Positions 16,426 to 25,542 of a stretch of 35,930 bases of DNA are shown in pieces. Both the position numbers and the translations under genes were made by a program. The stretch comes from an uncultured Burkholderiales bacterium (lineage in GTDB: Bacteria; Pseudomonadota; Gammaproteobacteria; Burkholderiales; Burkholderiaceae_A). The stretch is from the NCBI GenBank assembly GCA_937864175.1, contig CALMJH010000011.1, forward strand, positions 1 through 35,930, read 5' to 3'. Positions within the stretch are counted from its first letter, which is position 1; the number at the start of each line of letters is the position of its first letter. The notes beneath the pieces are model-generated. The model had not been told where the DNA came from, did not search any database, and saw only the letters and a program-made list of their open reading frames with translations.

Positions 16426-16845
16426 GTGAAGCTGGTGCCGCAATACGATTCTCTGACTTTTGGTGAGGCAGCCCTCAAGGCGCGGTCTTTCCGTCAAGAG
16501 ATTCTGGCCTCCAACATGGCCAACGCGGACACCCCTCACTACAAGGCCCGCGACGTCGACTTCGCCCAGGTCTTGCGGGCCCGTCTCTCGGGTCAGGAGC
16601 AGCGGGCCTCTCAGCTGGCCCTCGAGGCCACCGACAACGGCCACATTGTCCTGCCGGTGCGCAAAGAAGAACCCGGTGTGCAATTCCGTGTACCTCTGCA
16701 GCCTGCCCTAGACGGCAACACCGTCGACGCCGACACCGAGCGCAGCCATTTCGCCCAGAACGCCATGATGATGCAGGCCGCCATCGAGTTCTTTGGCGGC
16801 AGCATCAAGACCCGCATGTCAGCCATCACAGGGCAGCCGGGGTAA
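16426..16845 (+). CDS. flgB: FlgB, proximal rod protein
   Basis: A 139-residue FlgB, exported to build the first part of the rod on FliE/FliF. The rod-protein N-terminal motif is RQEILASNMANADTPHYKAR (with the following DVDF). The C-terminal helix reads ERSHFAQNAMMMQAAIEFFG. The start is assigned to GTG at 16426, with GGAG seven bases upstream; the frame is open to another GTG at 16411, which lacks a ribosome site and would leave a very short leader. It is the first gene of the flgB-flgL run behind the sigma54 promoter. Confidence 0.95.
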   Translation: MKLVPQYDSLTFGEAALKARSFRQEILASNMANADTPHYKARDVDFAQVLRARLSGQEQRASQLALEATDNGHIVLPVRKEEPGVQFRVPLQPALDGNTVDADTERSHFAQNAMMMQAAIEFFGGSIKTRMSAITGQPG

Positions 16846-16848
16846 TCC

Positions 16849-17256
16849 ATGAGCCTGGTCCGATCCTTTGAAATTGGCTCAACCGCTCTGGTGGCGCAGT
16901 CACTGCGTTTAAACACCACGGCCTCCAACATTGCCAACGCCGAGACCACCGAAGGCCCCGATGGCCGTCCCTACCGGTCTCGGCAGGTCTACTTTCAGAC
17001 CGTTCCCTTTACCGAGGGCCCCGGTCAGGGCGTGTCGGTCTCCAACATCATCGAGAGCGATGCGCCCTTCCGAATGGAATTCAAGCCTGGCCACCCAAAG
17101 GCCAACGAGGCGGGCTTTGTCGAGATGCCCAACGTCAATCCAGTTGAAGAGATGGTCAACATGATCTCGGCCTCGCGGTCCTACCAGATGAACATCGAAA
17201 TGATGAACACCACCCGAATCCTCATGCTTCGCACGCTCAACCTCGGCAAGAACTAA
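16849..17256 (+). CDS. flgC: FlgC, proximal rod protein
   Basis: A 135-residue FlgC of normal length. The N-terminal SLRLNTTASNIANAETTEGP and the C-terminal MPNVNPVEEMVNMISASRSY (with the following QMNIEMMNTT) are the standard FlgC/rod signatures used for coiled-coil packing in the axial structure. It begins three bases after the flgB stop, so translation is probably coupled. Confidence 0.97.
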   Translation: MSLVRSFEIGSTALVAQSLRLNTTASNIANAETTEGPDGRPYRSRQVYFQTVPFTEGPGQGVSVSNIIESDAPFRMEFKPGHPKANEAGFVEMPNVNPVEEMVNMISASRSYQMNIEMMNTTRILMLRTLNLGKN

Positions 17257-17275
17257 GCCTTAGGAGCCCCACCAA

Positions 17276-17971
17276 ATGGCCACCACCCTTGAATCCCTCA
17301 ACCTTCCCGGCCTGACGTTCTACAGTGGCAACCCCACTGGTTCGTCAGGCAATGCCCTAGACGCCACCTCCACATCAGATCTACAGAGCAATTTTCTGCG
17401 CATGCTGACGGTTCAGCTGCAGAACCAAGATCCCATGAACCCCATGGAGAGCGCCGAGATGACCTCCCAGTTGGCCCAGCTCAACATGGTCGACGGCATC
17501 GGCACCATGAACAAAAACCTCAGCTCCCTCATCTCTCAGATGCAGGCGGCCGACTTCATGTCGCAGGCCGGCACGGTAGGCAAGTCTGCGCTGGTCGAGG
17601 GCAGTGAACTCTCGTACGACGGTCAGAGCCTGGTGGTCATGGCCTCTAACTTTGCGGCTCCGGTTACTGGGGCCATTGCAAACATCTATGACGCCTCGGG
17701 CAACTTGGTTCTAAAGACCGAGATGGGCAACCAGACCTCGGGCATCAAGCACTTTTATTGGGACGGTGTGGACGCCAATGGCCAGCAGGTCGCCGCTGGC
17801 AAGTACCGCATTGAGGTGGTGGGCAAAGACGGCCAAGCCAGCAAGGTGGGCCAGACCTATGTGGCCTCGCCGGTGGTGGCGGTGGGTCGTAATGGCACCG
17901 ATATTCGATTGACGCTGGCCGATGGTCGTGAGATTGCCTCCAGCGGCGTGGTTCAGTGGATGGCGCAGTAA
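17276..17971 (+). CDS. flgD: FlgD, hook cap / hook assembly scaffold
   Basis: A 231-residue FlgD. The conserved N-terminal segment FLRMLTVQLQNQDPMNPMES, continuing AEMTSQLAQL, is diagnostic. The C-terminal half carries the FLN/tudor-like beta domains (GAIANIYDASGNLVLKTEMG; HFYWDGVDANGQQVAAGKYR). FlgD caps the growing hook and is discarded when the hook is complete. GGAG lies nine bases before the ATG at 17276. It directly precedes flgE. Confidence 0.96.
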   Translation: MATTLESLNLPGLTFYSGNPTGSSGNALDATSTSDLQSNFLRMLTVQLQNQDPMNPMESAEMTSQLAQLNMVDGIGTMNKNLSSLISQMQAADFMSQAGTVGKSALVEGSELSYDGQSLVVMASNFAAPVTGAIANIYDASGNLVLKTEMGNQTSGIKHFYWDGVDANGQQVAAGKYRIEVVGKDGQASKVGQTYVASPVVAVGRNGTDIRLTLADGREIASSGVVQWMAQ

Positions 17972-17996
17972 TTTCTTCTAAAAGGGTGAAACGAAG

Positions 17997-20117
17997 ATGA
18001 GCAACTACAGCATTGGTTTGTCAGGCCTGAATTCCAACTCGGCCGCCATTGACACGATCTCTAACAACATCGCCAACGCCAGCACCGTGGGCTACAAGGC
18101 CGGCGAGTACATATTCCAAGACCAGTTTTACAAGGCGATTAACCCGCTAGACCCAGCCCGTGCTGGTCAGGGTACTGCCAAGCAGAACATCCGCCGCCTG
18201 ATGAACATGGGCACGGTGCAGGATTCTCAGAACACCCTGGACATGGCCATTACCGGCTCCATGGGCATGTTCCGCCTAGAGGATGGAAATGATCCTGATA
18301 CCGTCTACTACACGCGAAATGGTCAGTTCGCGGTGAGCAAAGAGGTCGACCCCAACTTCCCCAAGCGCAGCTACATCGTTAACCAGAACGGTATGTTTTT
18401 GACCGGCTACCACTCCCAGGATGGCACGACTTTAGACGATCAGTGGACTAGTCGAATCAGTATGCCTCCGACCGAGTTGGAGCCCCAGACAACCACTAGA
18501 TCAACGGTGGCAGTCAATTTGGATGCACGGACCAACACCTTTCTCCCGACCGGCAATGTCCCTTTTAACCCCGAGGTAGCCTCGAGTTATAACAATAAAG
18601 TCTCTCAGACCGTCTACAGCGCTGATGACAATGGTGGTGCGCACACCATGACGCTTTACTACAGGAGGGTTGACGACCAGGACATGACCGTCACCTATGA
18701 CGGCGCGACGTTTTACTACCCAGCATCCGATATTGCTCAAAACATTCTGAGTGCCGATGAAGCCAACGTAGTGCTCACCAATGACACCTCTGACGGTATG
18801 GTGATGGTGTCTGGCCCTATCCGGACCACCGATACGACCAGTTCGCTCTCGACGTCTGCGGGCACTATTACTGTCGAAAATACCGCAAACATTGAGCAGC
18901 ATGCGAGGGTCATGCTAAACGGACTGGATACCGGACGCTTTGTATCTGTAGCACCCGGGACTTCGACAATTGGGGTTACAGCAGGAACAGCAATCGACAA
19001 CACAGACACGCTCGAGTTTTTCAATCCAGCAACAACTGCCGCTGCTAGCGTAGCCCTAACAGCAGGGGCTTTGACAGCGGACCTGACGGCTGCCAACGCT
19101 GACATTGCTGTTGGGCAGTACGTCTATAAAGTTGATAGCTCTGGTAATTACAGCCAAGTTCTGGGGCCCAGCAGCGTTGCGATAACGGTTGGTGGAATTA
19201 GTAGTGACACCCTGACATTCAGCGCCTCACTGACAACAACTGTCGCTACCACTGACACTCTTATTTTCTACGATCCTGTCTCTTATCGCCTAACCTTTCA
19301 GGACGGTACCAAGGTCTCTATGGCGGGGGATCTCTTCGACGGTTCCGTGGGCCAGCAGTTCAAGGCAGTAACGACGAAATACGAGGTGTATGCCTCACTG
19401 GATGATCAGTTCTACAACTACACCGACCCGCAGTTTTCGGGATCACTCGGTGTCGGAGATTTCTCGAGCACGCCGGTAGGATATGAGGGAACTAGCGATT
19501 ATTACCCGGTAGCGATGATGCAGTTCTGGGGTGGAAAGAACATTGATAGTGTGGTCACCAACGAGGTCACCGGGCAGGCCACATTTGAGTCATCTGTCAC
19601 CCTCACCGGAAAAGTCACCACACCTGGCAATACTGCTGAATCAACTGATCCAGACCTCATCTTTACCCTGGATCTCACCGGTACTAGAAACTACGCGACT
19701 CCTTTCGGCGTCGACCAGAGTACTCAAGACGGCCGTGCCGTGGCCCTGCTCAACAGCGTCTCCATTGATGACGAGGGCAAGGTGGTGGGCACCTACGGCG
19801 ACGGCCGTACCTTCTTGGCTGGCCAGGTGGTGTTGGTGAACTTTGCCGCAACCGATGGCCTGGTGCCGAGCGGCAACAACGTCTTTGCCGCCTCTTACCT
19901 GTCGGGTGACGAGGTTCATCCCAATGTGACGGTCGGCAAGCCAGGTGCAAAAGGCCTGGGAGGCATTCGGGCTGGCGCAGTGGAGGGCTCAAACGTCGAC
20001 CTGTCTAACGAGCTGGTCAAGCTGCTGATTCAGCAGCGGATGTACTCGGCTAACTCTCAGAGCATTCGGGCCTTTGACGACACCCTGACCACCACCATCC
20101 GCATGGCTGGTGGTTAA
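17997..20117 (+). CDS. flgE: FlgE, flagellar hook protein with an enlarged variable domain
   Basis: A 706-residue hook protein, against about 400 in enteric bacteria. The N-terminus (SIGLSGLNSNSAAIDTISNN, then IANASTVGYKAGE) and the C-terminus (GSNVDLSNELVKLLIQQRMY, then SANSQSIRAFDDTL) are canonical. The middle, about residues 165-540, is expanded, Thr/Ser/Asp-rich and encoded by visibly AT-richer DNA with different codon choice. Within it residues about 287-343 and 354-427 look like two diverged copies of one beta-rich module, each beginning SAG/TAG and ending in DTL(E/I)F(F/Y)(N/D)P. AAGGG lies upstream of the ATG at 17997. The extra domains would decorate the outer hook surface. Confidence 0.95.
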   Translation: MSNYSIGLSGLNSNSAAIDTISNNIANASTVGYKAGEYIFQDQFYKAINPLDPARAGQGTAKQNIRRLMNMGTVQDSQNTLDMAITGSMGMFRLEDGNDPDTVYYTRNGQFAVSKEVDPNFPKRSYIVNQNGMFLTGYHSQDGTTLDDQWTSRISMPPTELEPQTTTRSTVAVNLDARTNTFLPTGNVPFNPEVASSYNNKVSQTVYSADDNGGAHTMTLYYRRVDDQDMTVTYDGATFYYPASDIAQNILSADEANVVLTNDTSDGMVMVSGPIRTTDTTSSLSTSAGTITVENTANIEQHARVMLNGLDTGRFVSVAPGTSTIGVTAGTAIDNTDTLEFFNPATTAAASVALTAGALTADLTAANADIAVGQYVYKVDSSGNYSQVLGPSSVAITVGGISSDTLTFSASLTTTVATTDTLIFYDPVSYRLTFQDGTKVSMAGDLFDGSVGQQFKAVTTKYEVYASLDDQFYNYTDPQFSGSLGVGDFSSTPVGYEGTSDYYPVAMMQFWGGKNIDSVVTNEVTGQATFESSVTLTGKVTTPGNTAESTDPDLIFTLDLTGTRNYATPFGVDQSTQDGRAVALLNSVSIDDEGKVVGTYGDGRTFLAGQVVLVNFAATDGLVPSGNNVFAASYLSGDEVHPNVTVGKPGAKGLGGIRAGAVEGSNVDLSNELVKLLIQQRMYSANSQSIRAFDDTLTTTIRMAGG

Positions 20118-20147
20118 TTCAGGCGACGACAAGGCTAGGGGACAAGC

Positions 20148-20894
20148 ATGATTGATCGGATGGCATATGTTGCGATGACGGGGGCCAAGCACGCCATGGG
20201 GCAGCTGGCATCCACGTCCAACAACCTCGCGAATGCGCAGACCCCTGGCTTTCGGGAGATGGTCACCTCTTTCAGGGCTGTACCCCTCGATGGTGAGCAG
20301 GCCGATTCCCGCGCTTTTGTGGTGGATTCCACGCCGACGGCCATTTTCAATCCGGGCCCCATCGAAAAGACCGACAACCCCAACGACTTTGCCATTGACG
20401 GTGACGGCTTTTTTGCCGTCCGCCGAGCCGATGGCTCCGAGGCCTACACCCGGGCCGGTCGGTTTTTCCGGGACGAAGAGGGTGTTTTTAAACTGGGCAA
20501 AGACATTATTGTGATGGGCGAAGATGGCCCCATTACCATCCCCGCGGGCGCTGAAGTGGAAGTGGGCCGTGATGGTGGCGTGTTGGTTCGTGAGGGCGGT
20601 GAGCTTCAGTACAACCAGATTGCCCGATTCAAGCTGGTGAACCCCAACATTCGTGACCTGCGTCGCGCCGAAGACGGTTTTTTTGAACTGCCCGAGGGCC
20701 AACCTCCTGCAGCCCTTGATGAGGCGGTAAAGGTGATTCAGGGGGCCTACGAGACCAGCAACGTCAACGCCGCCGCAGCCATGGTGCAGATGATTAACCA
20801 GACCCGCATGTTTGATCTGAACATGCGGATGCTTCAGACCAGTGATCAGAACGCCCGACAGGCCAACGTGATCATGACTCTCTCTAACTTCTAG
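20148..20894 (+). CDS. flgF: FlgF, proximal rod protein
   Basis: A 248-residue FlgF. The N-terminal AMGQLASTSNNLANAQTPGF, the central NPNDFAIDGDGFFAVRRADG and AYTRAGRFFRDEEGVFKLGK, and the C-terminal YETSNVNAAAAMVQMINQTR are standard for the FlgF/FlgG rod family. The shorter length and the lack of the extended FlgG insert separate it from the following flgG. The ATG at 20148 follows GGGG about nine bases upstream. Confidence 0.95.
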   Translation: MIDRMAYVAMTGAKHAMGQLASTSNNLANAQTPGFREMVTSFRAVPLDGEQADSRAFVVDSTPTAIFNPGPIEKTDNPNDFAIDGDGFFAVRRADGSEAYTRAGRFFRDEEGVFKLGKDIIVMGEDGPITIPAGAEVEVGRDGGVLVREGGELQYNQIARFKLVNPNIRDLRRAEDGFFELPEGQPPAALDEAVKVIQGAYETSNVNAAAAMVQMINQTRMFDLNMRMLQTSDQNARQANVIMTLSNF

Positions 20895-20916
20895 TGACTA
20901 ACCAAGGAATCAAGAC

Positions 20917-21699
20917 ATGATTCGCTCACTCTGGATTGCCAAGACAGGACTCGACGCCCAGCAGACCAACCTGGACGTCATTTCCAACAACCTGGCCAAC
21001 GGCACGACCACCGGCTACAAGCGGGTCAAGCCGATGTTCGAGGACCTGCTCTACCAGACGATTCGTCAGGCTGGCGGCCCCACCAATGGCCAGGCCCAGT
21101 CGCCCAGCGGTCTGCAGTTGGGCGTCGGTGTCCGCACCGCCGCCACCGAGCGCGTCCATATTCAAGGGGCCATGAACCAGACCCAGAACGCTCTGGACTT
21201 GGGCATCTATGGCAAAGGGTTTTTTCAGATTAGCCTGCCCGACGGCACCACGGCCTACACCCGTGACGGCAACTTCACGCAGGATGCAAACGGTCAGATT
21301 GTTACGCCCTCTGGCTATGTGCTGGCCCCCGGGGTCACCATTCCTGCAGACGCCACCAGCATTACCATCTCCGAGACCGGTACGGTCTCGGTCACACTGC
21401 CTGGCCAGGTTGAGCCCCAGAACGTGGGCGAGATTCAGCTGGCCAACTTCATCAACCCGGCTGGTCTGACCTCTATTGGTGGCAACCTCTATCTGGAGAC
21501 CGCTGCCTCTGGTGCGCCTCAGCAGGGTGCGCCTGGCTCCAACGGCATTGGAACGCTCAAGCAGTATTTTGTGGAGGCCTCCAACGTCAACCTGGCCGAA
21601 GAATTGGTCTCCATGATCGTGGCTCAGCGTGCTTACGAAATTAACAGCCGCGCCATTAGTGCCTCGGACGAGATGCTGCAGCGTCTGGGCCAACTCTAA
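20917..21699 (+). CDS. flgG: FlgG, distal rod protein
   Basis: A 260-residue FlgG of exact family length. [40 protein letters not shown] and [14 protein letters not shown] are diagnostic of FlgG, as is the C-terminal [20 protein letters not shown] followed by [15 protein letters not shown]. It forms the distal rod that crosses the P and L rings. AAGGAA lies eight bases before the ATG. Confidence 0.98.
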   Translation: MIRSLWIAKTGLDAQQTNLDVISNNLANGTTTGYKRVKPMFEDLLYQTIRQAGGPTNGQAQSPSGLQLGVGVRTAATERVHIQGAMNQTQNALDLGIYGKGFFQISLPDGTTAYTRDGNFTQDANGQIVTPSGYVLAPGVTIPADATSITISETGTVSVTLPGQVEPQNVGEIQLANFINPAGLTSIGGNLYLETAASGAPQQGAPGSNGIGTLKQYFVEASNVNLAEELVSMIVAQRAYEINSRAISASDEMLQRLGQL

Positions 21700-21719
21700 C
21701 TAAAGCCAAGGACTAGCCC

Positions 21720-22487
21720 ATGAAGCCCCTTACCCAAGCGACCCGCCTGACGGTCTCGGCCCTGGCCATTGGTCTTCTGGCCGGTTGCGCCACCGCGGAC
21801 AAAAAGCCCTTGGTAGAGGGGCCCACATCCATCACGCCACCCTCGCAGGCGGCGGCGCCGGCCAATCCCGGCAGCCTCTTTCCAACTGTCTCCACCAACT
21901 CGGGCGGCTACCGCCCCCTGTTTGAGGACCGCAGGGCCCGCCATGTCGGGGACACCATCACTGTGGTGCTCAACGAGCGCACCACCGCCAACCGATCCAG
22001 CAACGCCTCAGCTAGTAAAGAGAGCACCGCTGAGATTACCTCCGACCTTAGCGCGCTGAGTGGCCTTACCGGGCCTAGCGGTGCATTACGAGGAACGCCT
22101 CTTCGTGGATTGACGAGTAGCGTGATAGACCGCGCACGTCAGGCCGGTGAGGCCTTCAACGTAACAGCAGAGAGCGCGGTCGACTTCTCGGGCAAGGGCG
22201 CAGCCAGTGCCCAGAACGCCTTTAGCGGCACCATTACCGGTACCGTCATCGAGGTCTTGGCCAACGGCAACCTGATTGTTGCAGGCGAGAAACAACTGGC
22301 CGTCAGCGCCGAGGAAGAGATTATTCGGTTCAAAGGAGTGGTCAACCCCGCAGATCTGGTGAACAACTCCATTACTTCGAGCAAAGTCGCTGACCTGCGA
22401 CTGGAATACCGCGGCCGTGGCGCAGGCGACGATGCCCAGACCCCAGGCTGGTTGGCTGGTCTTTTTCTAAAAGTCTCCCCCTTCTAA
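21720..22487 (+). CDS. flgH: FlgH, outer-membrane L-ring lipoprotein
   Basis: A 255-residue FlgH. A lipoprotein signal ends in the lipobox LLAGC (lipidated Cys about 22). The family motifs are LFEDRRARHVGDTITVVLNE, FSGKGAASAQNAFSGTITGT, VIEVLANGNLIVAGEKQLAV and FKGVVNPADLVNNSITSSKV. It forms the bushing in the outer membrane, proving a diderm cell. AAGGA lies eight bases before the ATG at 21720. Confidence 0.97.
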   Translation: MKPLTQATRLTVSALAIGLLAGCATADKKPLVEGPTSITPPSQAAAPANPGSLFPTVSTNSGGYRPLFEDRRARHVGDTITVVLNERTTANRSSNASASKESTAEITSDLSALSGLTGPSGALRGTPLRGLTSSVIDRARQAGEAFNVTAESAVDFSGKGAASAQNAFSGTITGTVIEVLANGNLIVAGEKQLAVSAEEEIIRFKGVVNPADLVNNSITSSKVADLRLEYRGRGAGDDAQTPGWLAGLFLKVSPF

Positions 22488-22497
22488 GGCCATGGTC

Positions 22498-23649
22498 ATG
22501 AATGATTTTTTTAATCGACTCTTTCGCTCCTTTGGCAAGACGGGCTTTTATCTGGTGGCAGCCATTCTGGTGGCCCTTATGGTGCTGCCCAACCTGGCCC
22601 ATGCGACCCGCATCAAAGAAATCGCCAGCGTCTCCGGCCAGCGCAGCAACCAGCTGATTGGCTATGGCCTGGTAGTAGGTCTTGACGGCTCTGGTGACCA
22701 GACCACCCAGAGCCCGTTTACTCTGCAAAGCGTTATCTCTATGTTGACGTCCTTGGGTGTGGCTCTGCCCCCTGGCCAGTCCATCCAGATGAGAAACACT
22801 GCAGCGGTCATCGTGACTGCCGAGCTGCCTGCTCTGGCCCGCCCCGGTCAGAAGTTGGACATCACCGTCTCGTCGATTGGTAACGCCAAGAGCCTGAAGG
22901 GTGGTCAGCTGCTGATGACGCCGCTGCGAGGCGCCGATGGCCAGATCTATGCCTTGGGCCAAGGCGGCGTGTTTGTGGGCGGTGCGGGCGCAAGCGCTGC
23001 CGGCAGCAGCACCACGGTTAACCACCTGTCGGTGGGTCGTGTGCCCGAGGGGGCCCTGGTTGAGCGCGCCATTCCTGCTGCACCGATGGGCCAATTTGTG
23101 CAGCTTGACCTGCACCAGTCCGACTTCACCCTCATGCAACGCACGGCAGATGCCATTGCCAAGCGGTTTGGCGCGGGCGTGGTCATGCCCCTGGATGCCA
23201 GAGCCCTGAAAGTTGCTGTGCCAGCCGAGCCCATGGCCCGCATGAAGTTTTTGTCAGACCTTGAAAACCTGCCCATTGACACGCCGGCCGAGCGGGCCAA
23301 GGTCATTGTGAACGCACGTACGGGCTCTGTGGTGATGAACCAGGCCGTCACGCTGACACCGGCTGCTGTGGCCCACGGCAACCTGACCGTCAAGATTCAG
23401 AACGAGGCCTCGACCAGCCAGCCCGAGCCCTTTAGCCGCGGGCAGACCACGGTCACCAACCAGGCCAGCGTCCAGGTGGAGCAGGGTGAGAGTGGCCCCG
23501 GTGGACTGGTGAAGGTCCAACAGGGCGCAAACCTGGATGGCGTCATTCGTGCACTAAACATGCTGGGTGCCAAACCCGCCGACCTGATGTCCATCCTCCA
23601 GGCGCTGAAGGCCTCGGGGGCTCTTAAAGCCGATCTGGAGATCATCTAA
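22498..23649 (+). CDS. flgI: FlgI, P-ring protein
   Basis: A 383-residue periplasmic P-ring protein. A signal peptide (about 1-35, ending NLAHA) precedes TRIKEIASVSGQRSNQLIGY and GLVVGLDGSGDQTTQSPFTL. The region LPALARPGQKLDITVSSIGN and the C-terminal GGLVKVQQGANLDGVIRALN, then MLGAKPADLMSILQALK, are typical. An ATG at 22492 is also in frame, but AAGG is only two bases from it and eight from the ATG at 22498, so the latter was chosen. It forms a ring around the rod at the peptidoglycan. Confidence 0.96.
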   Translation: MNDFFNRLFRSFGKTGFYLVAAILVALMVLPNLAHATRIKEIASVSGQRSNQLIGYGLVVGLDGSGDQTTQSPFTLQSVISMLTSLGVALPPGQSIQMRNTAAVIVTAELPALARPGQKLDITVSSIGNAKSLKGGQLLMTPLRGADGQIYALGQGGVFVGGAGASAAGSSTTVNHLSVGRVPEGALVERAIPAAPMGQFVQLDLHQSDFTLMQRTADAIAKRFGAGVVMPLDARALKVAVPAEPMARMKFLSDLENLPIDTPAERAKVIVNARTGSVVMNQAVTLTPAAVAHGNLTVKIQNEASTSQPEPFSRGQTTVTNQASVQVEQGESGPGGLVKVQQGANLDGVIRALNMLGAKPADLMSILQALKASGALKADLEII

Positions 23650-23651
23650 CC

Positions 23652-24014
23652 ATGTCGTCCACTTCGCTCAACCTTAACGTCTGGGACCTTAGTGGCCAGA
23701 TGGCGGCCGGCGAGCGGCTTCGCAAGTCGGGAGACGAGCGAGCCCAGCTGGAGCACGCAGCCAAGGGCTTTGAGCAGGTCATGATCCGCAAATGGCTGCA
23801 GGTTGCACGTGAGTCCAGCTGGGACCCCAAAGAGGGGGAGCAGAAAAGCTACCAAAACATGGCCGACGACCAGTTGGCTTCGGCCATCTCCAACATGGGG
23901 GGCTTTGGCCTGGCCGACGCCATGGTCAAGCAGATGATGGGTCAGATTGAGGCCGCCCGCGGTGGGGCGCTTAAGTCTCAGCCAAATTTAGCCGTTAAAA
24001 CCTCGAATAACTAA
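23652..24014 (+). CDS. flgJ: FlgJ, rod-cap protein lacking the muramidase domain
   Basis: A 120-residue protein matching only the N-terminal rod-binding half of enterobacterial FlgJ: LEHAAKGFEQVMIRKWLQVA, then SYQNMADDQLASAISNMGGF and GLADAMVKQMMGQIE. The C-terminal glucosaminidase domain that cuts peptidoglycan in dual-domain FlgJ (about 300 residues) is absent, with no remnant before flgK starts 11 bp later. A separate lytic enzyme must open the wall. The ATG at 23652 is two bases after the flgI stop. Confidence 0.92.
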   Translation: MSSTSLNLNVWDLSGQMAAGERLRKSGDERAQLEHAAKGFEQVMIRKWLQVARESSWDPKEGEQKSYQNMADDQLASAISNMGGFGLADAMVKQMMGQIEAARGGALKSQPNLAVKTSNN

Positions 24015-24025
24015 GGTGAACTGAC

Positions 24026-25531
24026 ATGGCCGGCCCCTCGATTTTCAACACCGCCTATGCAGGGCTTCAGGCCGCCCAGGCTGGCTTGTTGGTCACCTCT
24101 CAGAACATCTCTGGCGCCTCGGTCGAGGGCTACACCCGCCGAGATGCCTCGGCCATTATTAACCGCCTGGCGCCTCACACGGCCACGGCCACGGGTACGG
24201 GTTTTTCGCCCGAGGGGTTTATTCGGGACTATTCCCGACTGCTGGAGAACCAACGCCTGGCCCAGCAGGGCAAATATGCCTACTCGGACACCCTGGTTCA
24301 GACCACCACGGCTCTGGACAAGCTCATCGCTGACGAAAGCAATTCCATTGCGACGGTCATCTCCGAATTCTTTGATGCGGCAGGCCAGATGGTGGGAGAC
24401 CCCACCAGCCCAGCCTACCGCGCCAACCTGACCCACAAGGCCGAAATGGTGAGCCAGCGCATTGTGGGTCTGTCCGAGACCCTGGCTCGTGTTGATACCG
24501 ATGCCCGCAAGGCCCTTGAGACCACGCTGGCCGAGGCCAATGCCTACACCGAGCAACTCGCTCAAATCAACGCCAAGATCAAAGAGGGGACCGCTGCTGA
24601 GGCCGGAATTGGCCCAGCACCCGAGTACCTAGACGAGCGTGACCGCCTGCTGATGCGTCTGCAAAAGCTGGTCGGTGGACAGACCGTGATTAATGACGAC
24701 CAGACGGCCACCCACTACATGAATGGCATTCCCCTGGTCGAGGGCAGTATCGCCAACAAGTTCAATGTGGTGAACACAGAAGGCAACATTGACAACCTCA
24801 AGATCACTTTCACCAGTTATACCCAGGCGTCAATTAATGCCTCAGATGAGAACAACCGGATTAAGAATCAAACAATGCAGACGGTTGCCACGGAACTCTT
24901 TCAATCAGGAGAGGCGGGGGCCTACGTCGAGTTAGTTCGAAATTTCTTGCCTGATCTGAATCGTCGTCTTGATTCAATAGCGATTGGTTTGCTGAAGACG
25001 GTAAATCACCTAAGTCCCAACCCGATGTTTGGGTTTGAGGTCTCTGATGGCACCTTAAAAACTAACACGGCTGACGACACTTACCTCGCCGACATTCCGA
25101 ACATTTCGTCTGCCACCCAGATCTACGAAGTAAGGGACATGCTGGATCCTTCGGATCCGAGTTATGTCGATAATTTGAGTCAGTTAAGAGCTGCAAACTT
25201 CCGAGCGGTTGCGCCAGAGAACGTAGACGACTGGATGATTGATGCAGATGATGCTTATGCCATTGAGGCCCTGAGGGGGATCTTTTCAGACCCAGTCTCT
25301 GATCTTGTTGCAACAACGGGCTCCCAAATCGCTACGTGGACAAACAACAGAGCTGCCGACAAATCGGTCATGGAGATCTTGAACTCTCGTCGGGAGGAGG
25401 TCTCAGGCGTGAACCTAGATGAAGAGGCGGCCAATATGGTCAAGTTTCAGCAGCTATATGCCGCTTCCAGCAAGATTATTCAGACGGGTAAAGACATGTT
25501 CGACACCCTTTTGAGCATGGTCTCTCGCTAA
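24026..25531 (+). CDS. flgK: FlgK, hook-filament junction protein 1 (HAP1)
   Basis: A 501-residue FlgK. The N-terminal SIFNTAYAGLQAAQAGLLVT (then SQNISGASVEGYTRRDA) and C-terminal SGVNLDEEAANMVKFQQLYA (then ASSKIIQTGKDMFDTLLSMV) are canonical. The surface-exposed middle, roughly residues 260-435 (24800-25330), is AT-richer with codon choice unlike the ends, as in flgE and flgL. It sits at the hook tip and joins FlgL. AAGG lies about nine bases before the ATG. Confidence 0.96.
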   Translation: MAGPSIFNTAYAGLQAAQAGLLVTSQNISGASVEGYTRRDASAIINRLAPHTATATGTGFSPEGFIRDYSRLLENQRLAQQGKYAYSDTLVQTTTALDKLIADESNSIATVISEFFDAAGQMVGDPTSPAYRANLTHKAEMVSQRIVGLSETLARVDTDARKALETTLAEANAYTEQLAQINAKIKEGTAAEAGIGPAPEYLDERDRLLMRLQKLVGGQTVINDDQTATHYMNGIPLVEGSIANKFNVVNTEGNIDNLKITFTSYTQASINASDENNRIKNQTMQTVATELFQSGEAGAYVELVRNFLPDLNRRLDSIAIGLLKTVNHLSPNPMFGFEVSDGTLKTNTADDTYLADIPNISSATQIYEVRDMLDPSDPSYVDNLSQLRAANFRAVAPENVDDWMIDADDAYAIEALRGIFSDPVSDLVATTGSQIATWTNNRAADKSVMEILNSRREEVSGVNLDEEAANMVKFQQLYAASSKIIQTGKDMFDTLLSMVSR

Positions 25532-25542
25532 GGTAATTGGAA

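Noticed and set aside
20926-21693. Long minus-strand open frame antisense to flgG
   Set aside because: It is a shadow of the GC-rich codon pattern of flgG, has no recognisable domain and overlaps a certain gene fully.
22372-23139. Long minus-strand open frame antisense to flgH/flgI
   Set aside because: Overlaps two certain genes, has low-complexity His/Gln-rich composition typical of reverse frames and no ribosome site.
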